Assembly (NCBI GenBank): GCA_947489925.1 | Contig: CANLFK010000051.1 | Location: 1-13,325 of the forward strand | DNA: 13,325 nucleotides | Reading direction: 5' to 3' | DNA from: Candidatus Caenarcanales bacterium | Lineage (GTDB): Bacteria > Cyanobacteriota > Vampirovibrionia > Caenarcaniphilales > Caenarcanaceae | Shown here: one piece after another, positions 1 to 7,503 of the stretch | How positions within the stretch are numbered: the first letter of the stretch is position 1 | How the letters are laid out: each line of letters opens with the position of its first letter | Program-made: the position numbers and the translations under genes | The notes under the pieces: model-generated | Seen by the model: only the letters and a program-made list of their open reading frames with translations | Database searches by the model: none | What the model was told of the DNA's origin: nothing

Positions 1-186
1 AACACTTTGCCTGCTACCATCTGCCAAAATTACTTCTCTTTTTTCTAATTCTTCTAATCCTAATTGAATTACCAAATGCTTTGGCAAACATAAATGTAAA
101 GCACCAGTATCAGCTAAAGCTTTGCTTTGTATTTCTAATTTATTCACTGGATTGACCAATGTTATATTGGCATAAATTAGTCCCAA
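1..186 (-). CDS. Retropepsin-like (clan AA) aspartic protease, N-terminal part
   Basis: The frame is open from position 186 to the window edge, giving the first 62 residues; the C-terminus lies outside. The protein begins MGLIYANITLVNP and carries the aspartic protease motif A-D-T-G-A at residues 25-29. After it come CLP, a QLGL stretch (41-44) and LADGS (54-58). This order is typical of small bacterial retropepsin-like proteases of the 'clan AA' type, which act as dimers with one catalytic Asp per chain. The start is TTG at 184-186: an in-frame stop lies two codons upstream, no ATG fits, and AAAGGA sits seven bases before the TTG as a good ribosome binding site. The usual family start (MGL...) agrees. 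It is transcribed away from the glycosyltransferase gene at 317. Its substrate is unknown; such genes are often found alone or in small accessory pairs. Confidence 0.8.
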   Translation of the reverse strand, partial: MGLIYANITLVNPVNKLEIQSKALADTGALHLCLPKHLVIQLGLEELEKREVILADGSRQSV

Positions 187-280
187 AATTTAATCCTTTT
201 TTTAATGTTAAAATTCAAGATTAAGTTATTATTTCAGGTTTAAAAGCAAATATGCAATAGTTTTTTAGCTAATTTATATT

Positions 281-286
281 TATAAT
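281..286 (+). promoter_or_regulatory. Possible -10 element for the glycosyltransferase gene
   Basis: A perfect TATAAT lies 30 bases before the ATG at 317, in the 130-base gap between the divergent protease and glycosyltransferase genes. No good TTGACA-like -35 sits 16-18 bases upstream (the bases there are AGTTTT/TAGTTT). In such A+T-rich DNA a perfect hexamer can occur by chance. The rest of the gap shows nothing recognisable. Confidence 0.3.
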
Positions 287-316
287 GAGCATATTCTTTA
301 CTATTTTCTTTTCAAC

Positions 317-1048
317 ATGATTACTGGAAATCCTTTTAATACCGCTATCGTAATTCCTGCTTACAAAGAGACCGATACTATTGTTCAACTCATTAATGCT
401 ATTTTGCAGTCTTTGCCTCAATGCTATATTTTAATTGTCGATGATTCTCCTTCTGATGAGATAAGTAGTTTAATTAAGTCATTAAATTATTCAAATGTGG
501 AAGTTATTTGGCGAAAGAAAAAAGAAGGAAGAGGATCTGCTGTATTACAAGGATTTGAGACCTTAAGTACTAATGAGCAATTTTCTTGTTTTATCGAAAT
601 GGATGCAGATTCATCTCATAGACCAGAAGAATTACCAGCACTTTTAAATCATTTTCATTCAAATAAATTAGATTTATTAATAGGAAGTAGATATTTAAAA
701 GAAAGTAAAATTGTCAATTGGCCTATTCAAAGAAGAATTTTTTCAAGACTTGCCAATTATTTAGCTAGATTTTTACTACAAATTCCTATTTCTGATTACA
801 CTAATGGATATAGAATTTATTCTAAAAGATCAATAGAAGAAATCATTAAAAATGCTGACAGAGACTTAAAAGGTTTTATTTTGCTTAGTGATATTTTGGT
901 TTTATTAAATAAAAGGAATTTTAAAATAGGTGAATTTCCAACGGTTTTTATTAATAGAGTCAGAGGCGAAAGTTCTGTTAATTTAAAGGAAATAATTGAC
1001 TCTTTTAATGGTTTAATGAGAATATGGAAAAAATCAAAAAGCTTTTAA
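317..1048 (+). CDS. Family 2 glycosyltransferase, dolichyl/polyprenyl-phosphate mannosyltransferase (DPM1)-like
   Basis: This 243-residue protein has the GT-A fold motifs of the DPM1 group: VIPAYKE (12-18), VDDSPSD (41-47), the metal-binding D-A-D within EMDADSSHRP (94-103), IGSRY (122-126), the acceptor-side DYTNGYRIYSK (160-170) and RVRGESSVNLKEI near the C-terminus. Known members transfer mannose or another sugar from a nucleotide sugar to a polyprenyl phosphate on the cytoplasmic face of the membrane. No transmembrane segment follows the catalytic domain, so it is the short form, without the C-terminal membrane or GtrA-like part found in some relatives. The ATG at 317 has no clear Shine-Dalgarno. 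Only 20 bases separate it from the next gene, a membrane protein of GT-C appearance, so the two probably act in sequence. The donor is not readable from sequence; GDP-mannose or the GDP-dideoxyhexose made by neighbouring genes are the obvious candidates. Confidence 0.85.
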   Translation: MITGNPFNTAIVIPAYKETDTIVQLINAILQSLPQCYILIVDDSPSDEISSLIKSLNYSNVEVIWRKKKEGRGSAVLQGFETLSTNEQFSCFIEMDADSSHRPEELPALLNHFHSNKLDLLIGSRYLKESKIVNWPIQRRIFSRLANYLARFLLQIPISDYTNGYRIYSKRSIEEIIKNADRDLKGFILLSDILVLLNKRNFKIGEFPTVFINRVRGESSVNLKEIIDSFNGLMRIWKKSKSF

Positions 1049-1068
1049 TACCTATTGTCTAACCTAAA

Positions 1069-2688
1069 ATGAATATTACAAATAAAGAGAAGTATAGTTC
1101 TTTTATTATAGAAATTCTTTTATTATTAATATCTTTGCTATTTTATGTCTTTAGTTGGCTGTATGTGCAGGATTTCTTAGTTGGTTTAAATAATGTATTT
1201 TACAATTCAGATACAATGTACTTACCGTCTTTGTATAAAGATTTATTTATAGATGGGGCTCATTATTCTGGTTGGAAGCTTACTCCAGCTCCTTTTTTCT
1301 TTCCAGAGATGCTTATTTATTTTCTTTTGCAATCATTCATTAAAGACTTTCAAATTTCTCTTCAACTTACACAATTTGCCTGTATTAGCTTATGTTCGAT
1401 TGTAATTGGATTTATTTTCTCTAAGTATAAAAAAAACAATTCTCAGATTTTACCTTTTGTTTATTCTTTTATTTCATTTGGAGTTGTATTTGTTGTAATA
1501 AGACAAATCTTTCCTTCAAATGAGTTTAATGCAAGTGTACCTTTTATGTTACCTGGTTATCATATTGGAGCTTTATTATTTTGTTTTTTATCTTTTTTTC
1601 TTTCATTAAAAGCTCTTCAAAATAATATATCTTTGATAGAAAGAAGAATGATTTATTTATTTTTGTTTATAGTAAGTTTTATTGCATTTTTCTCTGATTT
1701 AATATACTTTGTACAATTTGCTTTTCCATTCTTTGCAACTTTAATTGTTTTATTTCTATTAAAAAGAATTGAATTTAATCAGATTAAGTTTTTTGTTATT
1801 ATAATTTCAAGTAGTTTATTATTATCAAAGATATTAGCAAGGTTTTTAATACACTATAGAGCATTGCATGATCATCTTTCAAGAGTAGATAAGGTGCAAG
1901 CGGCAAAAAGTTCTTTTACAGCTTTATTACATGATAGTATTTCTTCACCCATACTAACAATATTTATATTCTTTTTTATTGGTACATGTTTTTTTGTTTT
2001 TATTAAAAATTTACTATTAAAGAAAAAACTATCTTTGAAAATTGAAACATTTTTAATATTTGCAATCCTTATGATTATCTGCAATATAGCGGCAGTTATA
2101 CTTTCAGGAATGTATGCTCCTTTTTCTTTTCATTCTTGTTTTAGATATTTATTATCTATTGTTTTTATTCCTTATTTTGCATGTTTTTTATTCATATTTC
2201 AATTCAGCGAAAAAAATATAAAGATTTTATATTCAATAATAAGTATTATTTTAGGTATTGGATTGTACTTTCCTTTATCTAATATAAATAATCTTAAACT
2301 AATTAATAATTATCAGCCTTCTTTAGTAAGTTGTTTAGACAAGAATGTAGCTAAATATCAGATTAAAAACGGATTAGCACAATATTGGGATAGTAAAATA
2401 GTTACAATGTTTTCTAAAAAAGATTTATTTGTTGTAGCTAGTACTCCACATCCTCAAAACAACCCAGTAAATATGTTTCATTGGATAAATAATATTGATT
2501 GGTATAAAAAGAAATTTGATTTTATTATTTATGATCCAAAAGCCCCAGAAGGATGGCAATTTGACAAAGATAAATTAATTAAATCTTTTGGTGAACCTAA
2601 TCAGACTTTTCAGTGTGGTCAAAAGCAAATCTGGATCTATAAAGGAAATTCCAAATTTGAGAGCTACTTTGCGAATAATTTTAAATAA
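1069..2688 (+). CDS. Multi-pass membrane protein, possible GT-C-type glycosyltransferase
   Basis: This 539-residue protein has about eleven hydrophobic segments (near 12-33, 99-118, 127-147, 163-182, 194-213, 215-232, 239-258, 293-314, 326-347, 359-378, 385-402). A soluble C-terminal domain of about 135 residues follows. The long first loop (34-98) carries NSDTMYLP with Asp48, then SGWKLTPAPFFFPEM. An acidic residue in the first extracytoplasmic loop is typical of GT-C enzymes, which use polyprenyl-phosphate sugars. The tail contains a Trp/Tyr-rich stretch around NMFHWINNIDWYKKKFDF. I do not recognise a named family, so the glycosyltransferase role is inferred from topology and from the DPM1-like gene 20 bases upstream. 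No Shine-Dalgarno is visible before the ATG. The stop codon overlaps the end of the convergent SDR gene by eight bases. Alternatives are an O-antigen ligase/polymerase-like or uncharacterised membrane protein. Confidence 0.6.
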   Translation: MNITNKEKYSSFIIEILLLLISLLFYVFSWLYVQDFLVGLNNVFYNSDTMYLPSLYKDLFIDGAHYSGWKLTPAPFFFPEMLIYFLLQSFIKDFQISLQLTQFACISLCSIVIGFIFSKYKKNNSQILPFVYSFISFGVVFVVIRQIFPSNEFNASVPFMLPGYHIGALLFCFLSFFLSLKALQNNISLIERRMIYLFLFIVSFIAFFSDLIYFVQFAFPFFATLIVLFLLKRIEFNQIKFFVIIISSSLLLSKILARFLIHYRALHDHLSRVDKVQAAKSSFTALLHDSISSPILTIFIFFFIGTCFFVFIKNLLLKKKLSLKIETFLIFAILMIICNIAAVILSGMYAPFSFHSCFRYLLSIVFIPYFACFLFIFQFSEKNIKILYSIISIILGIGLYFPLSNINNLKLINNYQPSLVSCLDKNVAKYQIKNGLAQYWDSKIVTMFSKKDLFVVASTPHPQNNPVNMFHWINNIDWYKKKFDFIIYDPKAPEGWQFDKDKLIKSFGEPNQTFQCGQKQIWIYKGNSKFESYFANNFK

Positions 2689-3706
2689 GATTTTTATCTT
2701 TCTCTGCTTTTATCATTTTATAAACTAAATCATTAAAGCTAGTTTTAGGTATCCATTTTAAGATTTTCTTTGCTTTGCTTGAATCTCCAATCAAAGATAC
2801 ATTTTCATTTGGTCTATAAAAATCTTTATTAATTTGAATTAAAACCTTTTTTGTTTTTGTATCAATGCAAATTTCTTCTTCATTTTGACCTTGCCATTCA
2901 ACTTGAAAATCCAATTCTTGTAAAGTTGCTTGAATAATATCTCTGACAGAGTGCTTTTTACCTGTTGCAATTATAAAATCTTCAGGCTTGTTTTGTTGAA
3001 GCATAAGCCACATAGCCTCTACATAATCAGCCGCATAGCCCCAATCACGACAGGAGTCAATATTTCCCAAAGAAAGTTTATCTTTTATTCCAACTTTGAT
3101 TTCATAAAGGGTTTTAACCACTTTTCTAAAGACAAATTGATCTGTTTTTAATGGTGATTCATGATTAAACAAAATCGCATTACAAGCAAAAAGTCCTTTT
3201 GTTCTAAAATAATTTGTACTTAAATGAGCATTTAACTTAGATATTCCATACAAATTAAGAGGATTAAAAGGACTCTCTTCTATTAATAATTCGGTCGAAG
3301 GAGCAAATATATAGGCACTAGAAGCCTGACAGAACTTAGTTTGAGGGGAATATTTTTCAATTGATTCTAATAACTTAGCAACACTTAAGCCATTAATTGT
3401 GTTTATTTCAATAATATTTGGATTAATTTGGCTTGTATTTGTGAAAGCGGCTAAGTTATATAATTCATCTGGTTTGTATTTTTCTACCAAATTACTAATT
3501 GCATTTAAATCAGTTAAATCTAAATTAATTAATTCAATTTGAGGAGAATTAATATCAATATTCAAAGAAATCAAATTCTTAAGAGAGTTATCTGAATTTT
3601 GATTTAACCTATAACTTCCTACGATATGATAGCCTTTTGCTAAAAGTAATTTACACAAATAAGCACCATCTTGACCATTTATGCCTGTAATTAAAGCTTT
3701 TTGCAT
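2681..3706 (-). CDS. GMD-family SDR with altered active site; candidate GDP-4-keto-dideoxyhexose reductase
   Basis: This 341-residue extended SDR aligns along its length with GDP-mannose 4,6-dehydratase. It keeps GINGQDG (8-14) for NADP binding, QASSAY (127-132), YGISK (Tyr153, Lys157), CNAILFNHES, and RDWGYAADYVEAMWLMLQ (220-237). Where GMD has G-T-S-E (catalytic Thr and Glu) this protein has S-S-A-Y: the hydroxyl residue stays (Ser130) but the Glu is Tyr132. The AQSHV motif is AFTNT here, and the RRG loop after FNHES is LKT. Its C-terminal region carries an insert of about 20 residues (near 270-292), as in human and E. coli GMD but not in the neighbouring Gmd, so it is not a recent tandem copy. 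It starts one base after the colD stop, so translation is probably coupled. I infer reduction of the ColD product, replacing ColC. A non-catalytic Gmd partner or another GDP-sugar activity is possible. Confidence 0.7.
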   Translation of the reverse strand: MQKALITGINGQDGAYLCKLLLAKGYHIVGSYRLNQNSDNSLKNLISLNIDINSPQIELINLDLTDLNAISNLVEKYKPDELYNLAAFTNTSQINPNIIEINTINGLSVAKLLESIEKYSPQTKFCQASSAYIFAPSTELLIEESPFNPLNLYGISKLNAHLSTNYFRTKGLFACNAILFNHESPLKTDQFVFRKVVKTLYEIKVGIKDKLSLGNIDSCRDWGYAADYVEAMWLMLQQNKPEDFIIATGKKHSVRDIIQATLQELDFQVEWQGQNEEEICIDTKTKKVLIQINKDFYRPNENVSLIGDSSKAKKILKWIPKTSFNDLVYKMIKAEKDKNLI

Positions 3707-3707
3707 A

Positions 3708-4901
3708 TTATTTTATTACTTTTAAATTAGCTGGTAAAAGCACAGAATGTAATTTCAATAATTGTTCTTCTATGCAGAAATGATGATTACCAATAAAGAA
3801 ACCATTTTTATCTAAAATATCAGCATTTTTTAATTCTTCAAATATTTCATAGTTAAACCACTCAATTGTCGGATTTTTAGTGAAATTACCAGCTACTATT
3901 GGTCTGTATTCAATATTATTTTCACTCAAGATTTTTAATATGGTTTGTCTTGAAATTGAAACATTCTCTTTGATAATCAGCGAAAACCCAAACCAACTAC
4001 TTTCTCCTACTTCTTTTTGTATATAAAATAATTCATGATCAGCAAATAATTTTTGGAATATTTCAGCATTTTTTCTTCTTTCTTCTATAATTGCAGGTAA
4101 TTTCTTTAATTGTTCAGTTCCTAATGCTCCATTAAGCTCACCCGGTCTAACATTGTATCCAGGTAAAATAAAACGGAAATATTCATAAAAAGGTTCTTCT
4201 TGTTTTGTTTGGTCAAGTTTATTATTTTCAGGTAAATGTCTTGTCCAGCCATGTGCACGCAGGCAGAGTAGTATGTGATATAGTTCTTCGTCATCGGTCG
4301 TAATTAAACCGCCTTCCATGGTTGAAATATGGTGAGAGAAAAAAGAACTATAAGTGCCCATAAGTCCAAAAGTACCAGCATACTTTCCTTTATACTTTGC
4401 TGCTAGTGATTCGCAATTATCCTCTAAAATAATAATATCTTTACCAGCAATAGTTTTTATTTCATCAAAATTATTCGGATTACCTAGCAGATTTACACAT
4501 AAAATACATTTGGTTTGAGGTGATATAGCTTTTTTAAGAGCTTCTAGATCGTAATTTAAGGTCTCTAAATCAATATCTACAAATTTAATTTTTAAGCCAT
4601 ACTGATGTAATGGTGAATATGTTGTAGACCAAGAAACAGCTGGTACAATTACTTCATCTCCAGCTTTAAGTCTTTTTGTTTTGTCATTTGTATAAAATAA
4701 TGAAGCTATCATTAAAAGATTTGCAGATGAACCAGAATTAACCATTAATGCATACTTAGCATTATGGAACTGAGCAAAAGCTTTTTCAAAAGAGTTTACT
4801 TCCTTGCCCATTGTAAACATTCCAGAATCAATAACTTTTTGCATTGCATTATATTCTGATTCATTCCAAGTTGATGAAGCTAAACAATAAGAATTATCCA
4901 T
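3708..4901 (-). CDS. colD: GDP-4-keto-6-deoxy-D-mannose 3-dehydratase (PLP-dependent)
   Basis: This 397-residue protein of the DegT/DnrJ/EryC1 fold matches ColD from E. coli O55-type clusters nearly end to end as I recall that sequence: LASSTW (7-12), MFTMG (28-32), NSGSSANLLMIA (55-66), VPAVSWSTTY (86-95), VNLLGNPNNFDEI (136-148), LEDNCES (159-165), LRAHGWTR (214-221), LPGYNVRP (246-253) and GESSWFGFS (299-307). The decisive feature is SSFFSHHISTMEGG (185-198): His191 stands where aminotransferases of this fold have the PLP-binding Lys. ColD uses this His as the base that removes the C3 hydroxyl of GDP-4-keto-6-deoxymannose, with PLP regenerated using glutamate, giving GDP-4-keto-3,6-dideoxymannose. 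The gene lies 11 bases after gmd, which makes its substrate, and one base before the SDR paralogue. No Shine-Dalgarno is seen. Perosamine synthase is excluded by the missing Lys. Confidence 0.95.
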   Translation of the reverse strand: MDNSYCLASSTWNESEYNAMQKVIDSGMFTMGKEVNSFEKAFAQFHNAKYALMVNSGSSANLLMIASLFYTNDKTKRLKAGDEVIVPAVSWSTTYSPLHQYGLKIKFVDIDLETLNYDLEALKKAISPQTKCILCVNLLGNPNNFDEIKTIAGKDIIILEDNCESLAAKYKGKYAGTFGLMGTYSSFFSHHISTMEGGLITTDDEELYHILLCLRAHGWTRHLPENNKLDQTKQEEPFYEYFRFILPGYNVRPGELNGALGTEQLKKLPAIIEERRKNAEIFQKLFADHELFYIQKEVGESSWFGFSLIIKENVSISRQTILKILSENNIEYRPIVAGNFTKNPTIEWFNYEIFEELKNADILDKNGFFIGNHHFCIEEQLLKLHSVLLPANLKVIK

Positions 4902-4912
4902 GGTTTTTCGCT

Positions 4913-5926
4913 TTATTTCACTAATTGTTTAGACTGATTAATAATGTATTGATCCATTTGAGCTAATTTCAAATCCCCTTCAATCATTCTTTCTACTAAT
5001 TGTTTGAAAGATGTTTTAGGACTCCAATTTAATTTTGCTTTAATTTTGCTTGGATCTCCTAATAAATAATCTACTTCTGCTGGTCTGAAAAACTTTGGAT
5101 CTACTTTTACATAATCTTCATAATTTAGTCCCAGTGAAGAAAAAGCTATTTCACAAAATTCTCTTACAGTACGACTTTCACCAGTAGCAACCACATAATC
5201 GTCTGGCTTATCTTGTTGAAGCATTAACCACATTGCCTCTACATAATCTCCCGCAAAACCCCAATCTCTCTTAGAATCTAAATTTCCTAGTTTCAATTCA
5301 TTCTGCAAACCAAGTTTAATTCTAGTGGCCGCTCTGGTTATTTTTCGTGTAACAAATTCTTCTCCTCTTCTTTCACTTTCATGATTAAAAAGAATTCCAT
5401 TACAAGCAAACATATTATAACTTTCACGATAATTAATCACTTGCCAGTGGGCGTACAATTTTGCACAAGCGTATGGACTGCGAGGGTAAAAAGGAGTTGT
5501 TTCACTTTGTGGTGGCGGTGTTGAGCCATATAATTCAGATGTTCCAGCCTGATAAAATTTGATTTGTTTGCCACTTAATTCCATTTGAGCTTTAATTGCT
5601 TCAAGTAGTCTTAAAACACCAGCACCATCTGTTTGAAGAGTATATTCAGGTTTTTCAAATGAGACATGAACATGACTTTGAGCGGCTAAATTATAAACTT
5701 CATCTGGATTTGCTTCTCTTACAATTTGAGCTAACCTGCAAGAATCAGTTAAATCTCCATTATGCAAAGTAATTTTGCCAAGTATATGTTCAATTCTGCT
5801 TAAATTAGATGAAGTGCTAGATCTTCTTACTATTCCATGAACTTCATAGCCTTTGCTTAATAATAATTCCGACAAATAAGAACCATCTTGACCAGTAATA
5901 CCCGTAATTAGTGCTGTTTTTTTCAT
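4913..5926 (-). CDS. gmd: GDP-mannose 4,6-dehydratase
   Basis: This 337-residue extended SDR converts GDP-D-mannose to GDP-4-keto-6-deoxy-D-mannose with bound NADP. It has GITGQDGSYL (9-18), the NADP-phosphate-binding VRRSS (33-37), NLAAQSHV (79-86), the catalytic G-T-S-E-L-Y-G (Thr129, Glu131), YACAK (Tyr152, Lys156), FNHESERRGEEFVTRK (180-195), LDSKRDWGFAGDYVEAMWL (216-234) and FFRPAEVDYLLGDP (279-292). It belongs to the shorter type that lacks the roughly 20-residue C-terminal insert of the E. coli and human enzymes. The frame could open seven codons earlier at a TTG (5945-5947). I chose the ATG at 5924-5926 because MKKTALITGITGQDG is the family's normal N-terminus. Neither start has a Shine-Dalgarno. 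It is first in the minus-strand operon with colD and the SDR paralogue, and divergent from manC, which supplies its substrate. Confidence 0.95.
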   Translation of the reverse strand: MKKTALITGITGQDGSYLSELLLSKGYEVHGIVRRSSTSSNLSRIEHILGKITLHNGDLTDSCRLAQIVREANPDEVYNLAAQSHVHVSFEKPEYTLQTDGAGVLRLLEAIKAQMELSGKQIKFYQAGTSELYGSTPPPQSETTPFYPRSPYACAKLYAHWQVINYRESYNMFACNGILFNHESERRGEEFVTRKITRAATRIKLGLQNELKLGNLDSKRDWGFAGDYVEAMWLMLQQDKPDDYVVATGESRTVREFCEIAFSSLGLNYEDYVKVDPKFFRPAEVDYLLGDPSKIKAKLNWSPKTSFKQLVERMIEGDLKLAQMDQYIINQSKQLVK

Positions 5927-5972
5927 TTTGCTAATTTTTAAAATCAAAGAAATTTTTTAATAGTTTAACTCA

Positions 5973-6002
5973 TTGTTAAGAAAAAATATTAAAATCTATA
6001 AA
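5973..6002 (+). promoter_or_regulatory. Possible manC promoter in the divergent gmd/manC gap
   Basis: TTGTTA (5973-5978) and TATAAA (5997-6002) are 18 bases apart and face manC, whose ATG is 63 bases further on. A small inverted repeat, TTAAC-tcatt-GTTAA (5965-5979), overlaps the -35 element and could be an operator, though five-base arms are weak evidence in such A+T-rich DNA. The whole gap (5927-6065) must also carry the promoter for gmd-colD-SDR, which I could not place with confidence. Confidence 0.35.
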
Positions 6003-6065
6003 TTACTTTACTTTTTAAGAATGTAATAATTTCAATTAAAAACTATTTTAGGAATTCCAACTTTC

Positions 6066-7502
6066 ATGAAAGAAAATGCAATTTATCCAGTTATTTTATC
6101 GGGGGGCAGTGGTGAGAGATTATGGCCTCTTTCTAGAAAATCTCTGCCCAAACAATTTCTCAAATTATGCTCTAATCATACTTTAATTCAAGAGGTTGCC
6201 AATAGAGTTAATGTATTATCTTCTTCTAATCCTTTAACAGTTATTTGCAATGATGATCACCGTTTTTTGGTAACTGAACAATTAAAAGATATTCAGATTA
6301 ATAATTTTAATTTAATACTAGAACCTTTAGGAAGAAATACTGCACCGGCTATTACAATTGCGGCTTTAAAACTAATCAAAGATAATCCAGACGCATTATT
6401 ATTAATTTTATCGGCTGATCAAGTAATTCAGGATCAATTACAATTTATACAATCTATTAAAGAATCTATTGAATTTGCTGAAAATGGACAAATTGTAATT
6501 TTTGGTATTAAACCAAGTAATCCAAATACTAATTATGGTTATATCAAAACAGGAGAAGTACTCAAAGAAGGTCAAATATTTACGGTTGAAAAATTTGTAG
6601 AAAAGCCAGACTTAGCTAAAGCAAGAACATATTTTGAATCTGATAATTACTTTTGGAATGGAGGAATTTTTCTTTTTAAAGCAAATACTTTTTTAGAAGA
6701 AATGACAAAATACAATCCAGAAATTATAGATATTTGTCAAAAATCATTAGAAAATTCAACCGAAGATGGTAATTCCTTAAAGGTCAATAAAGAATATTTT
6801 GAGAAATGTCCTTCAATCTCAATTGATTATGCTTTAATAGAAAAAACAGATAAAATTGTATGTAGTATTTTGGATGTCGGATGGAGTGATATTGGTTCTT
6901 GGTCATCTTTGTGGGAAATCAGCCCTAAAGACATTGAAGGAAATGTAACTAAAGGAGATGCTTTTATTGTTTCTTCTCGTAATAACTTTATTCAGTCAAC
7001 AAGTAGATTAATTGCAACGGCTGGTATTGATGATTTAGTTATTGTTGAAACAGATGATGCTATTTTAATTACTAAACGAGGTAAAGAAAATGAAATTAAA
7101 GAAATTGTAGAAGAGTTAAAAGTAAAAAAGAGAACGGAAGGCAGTATACATACCAAAGCTTATCGTCCTTGGGGGCATTATGAAGTACTTGATGAATATG
7201 ATAATTTTAAAGTTAAAAGAATTACTGTAAATCCTGGCGGTTCATTATCTTTGCAAATGCATTATCATCGTTCTGAGCATTGGATTGTCGTAAAAGGTAC
7301 TGCCGAAGTTACTGTTAATGATTCGGTTCAGATACTATCAGAAAATCAATCCACTTATATTCCAATCGGTGCAAAACATAGGCTCAGAAATCCGGGTAAA
7401 ACTCCTTTACAATTAATAGAAGTTCAGTCAGGTTCATATTTAGAAGAAGATGATATAGTTCGGTTTGAAGACATATATGGAAGAAACGAGGTGAAAAATT
7501 AA
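6066..7502 (+). CDS. manC: Mannose-1-phosphate guanylyltransferase / mannose-6-phosphate isomerase (bifunctional, type II PMI)
   Basis: This 478-residue protein has the usual length and two-domain layout of bifunctional PMI-GMP enzymes. The N-terminal guanylyltransferase domain shows LSGGSGERLWPLSR (11-24), PKQFL (28-32), the sugar-nucleotide motif FVEKP (177-181) and WNGGIF. The C-terminal cupin domain has the type II isomerase signature QMHYHRSEHW (397-406), with metal-binding His399, His401, Glu404 and His438, and ends with EEDDIVRFEDIYGR. It interconverts fructose-6-P and mannose-6-P and, after ManB, forms GDP-mannose from mannose-1-P and GTP in the cytoplasm. AGGA at 6050-6053 lies 12 bases before the ATG, a rather long spacing. 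It is divergent from gmd, which uses its product, and manB follows one base after its stop. Confidence 0.95.
   Translation: MKENAIYPVILSGGSGERLWPLSRKSLPKQFLKLCSNHTLIQEVANRVNVLSSSNPLTVICNDDHRFLVTEQLKDIQINNFNLILEPLGRNTAPAITIAALKLIKDNPDALLLILSADQVIQDQLQFIQSIKESIEFAENGQIVIFGIKPSNPNTNYGYIKTGEVLKEGQIFTVEKFVEKPDLAKARTYFESDNYFWNGGIFLFKANTFLEEMTKYNPEIIDICQKSLENSTEDGNSLKVNKEYFEKCPSISIDYALIEKTDKIVCSILDVGWSDIGSWSSLWEISPKDIEGNVTKGDAFIVSSRNNFIQSTSRLIATAGIDDLVIVETDDAILITKRGKENEIKEIVEELKVKKRTEGSIHTKAYRPWGHYEVLDEYDNFKVKRITVNPGGSLSLQMHYHRSEHWIVVKGTAEVTVNDSVQILSENQSTYIPIGAKHRLRNPGKTPLQLIEVQSGSYLEEDDIVRFEDIYGRNEVKN
7488..7493 (+). promoter_or_regulatory. Ribosome binding site of manB inside the manC 3' end
   Basis: GAGGTG lies within the last codons of manC, ten bases before the manB ATG at 7504. 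It is one of the few good Shine-Dalgarno sequences in the window and fixes the manB start; the manC stop and manB start are one base apart, favouring coupled translation. Confidence 0.7.
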
Positions 7503-7503
7503 A

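Noticed and set aside
1872..2084. 70-codon open frame on the minus strand
   Set aside because: It lies wholly inside the membrane protein gene on the other strand, has no recognisable motif, and reflects A+T-rich hydrophobic coding sequence read backwards.
2930..3151. 73-codon open frame on the plus strand
   Set aside because: It is antisense to the conserved RDWG/AMWLMLQ part of the SDR gene, and its peptide shows no family features.
2681..3706. Calling the SDR paralogue colC, RMD or a second gmd
   Set aside because: ColC and GDP-fucose synthase have a Ser-Ser-Cys motif and a shorter chain. RMD keeps a Glu after the Ser pair, and true GMD needs T-x-E. None fits S-S-A-Y.
3708..4901. Reading the DegT-fold gene as an aminotransferase such as perosamine synthase
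   Set aside because: The PLP-binding Lys is replaced by His191 within SHHISTMEGG, and the remaining motifs match ColD throughout.
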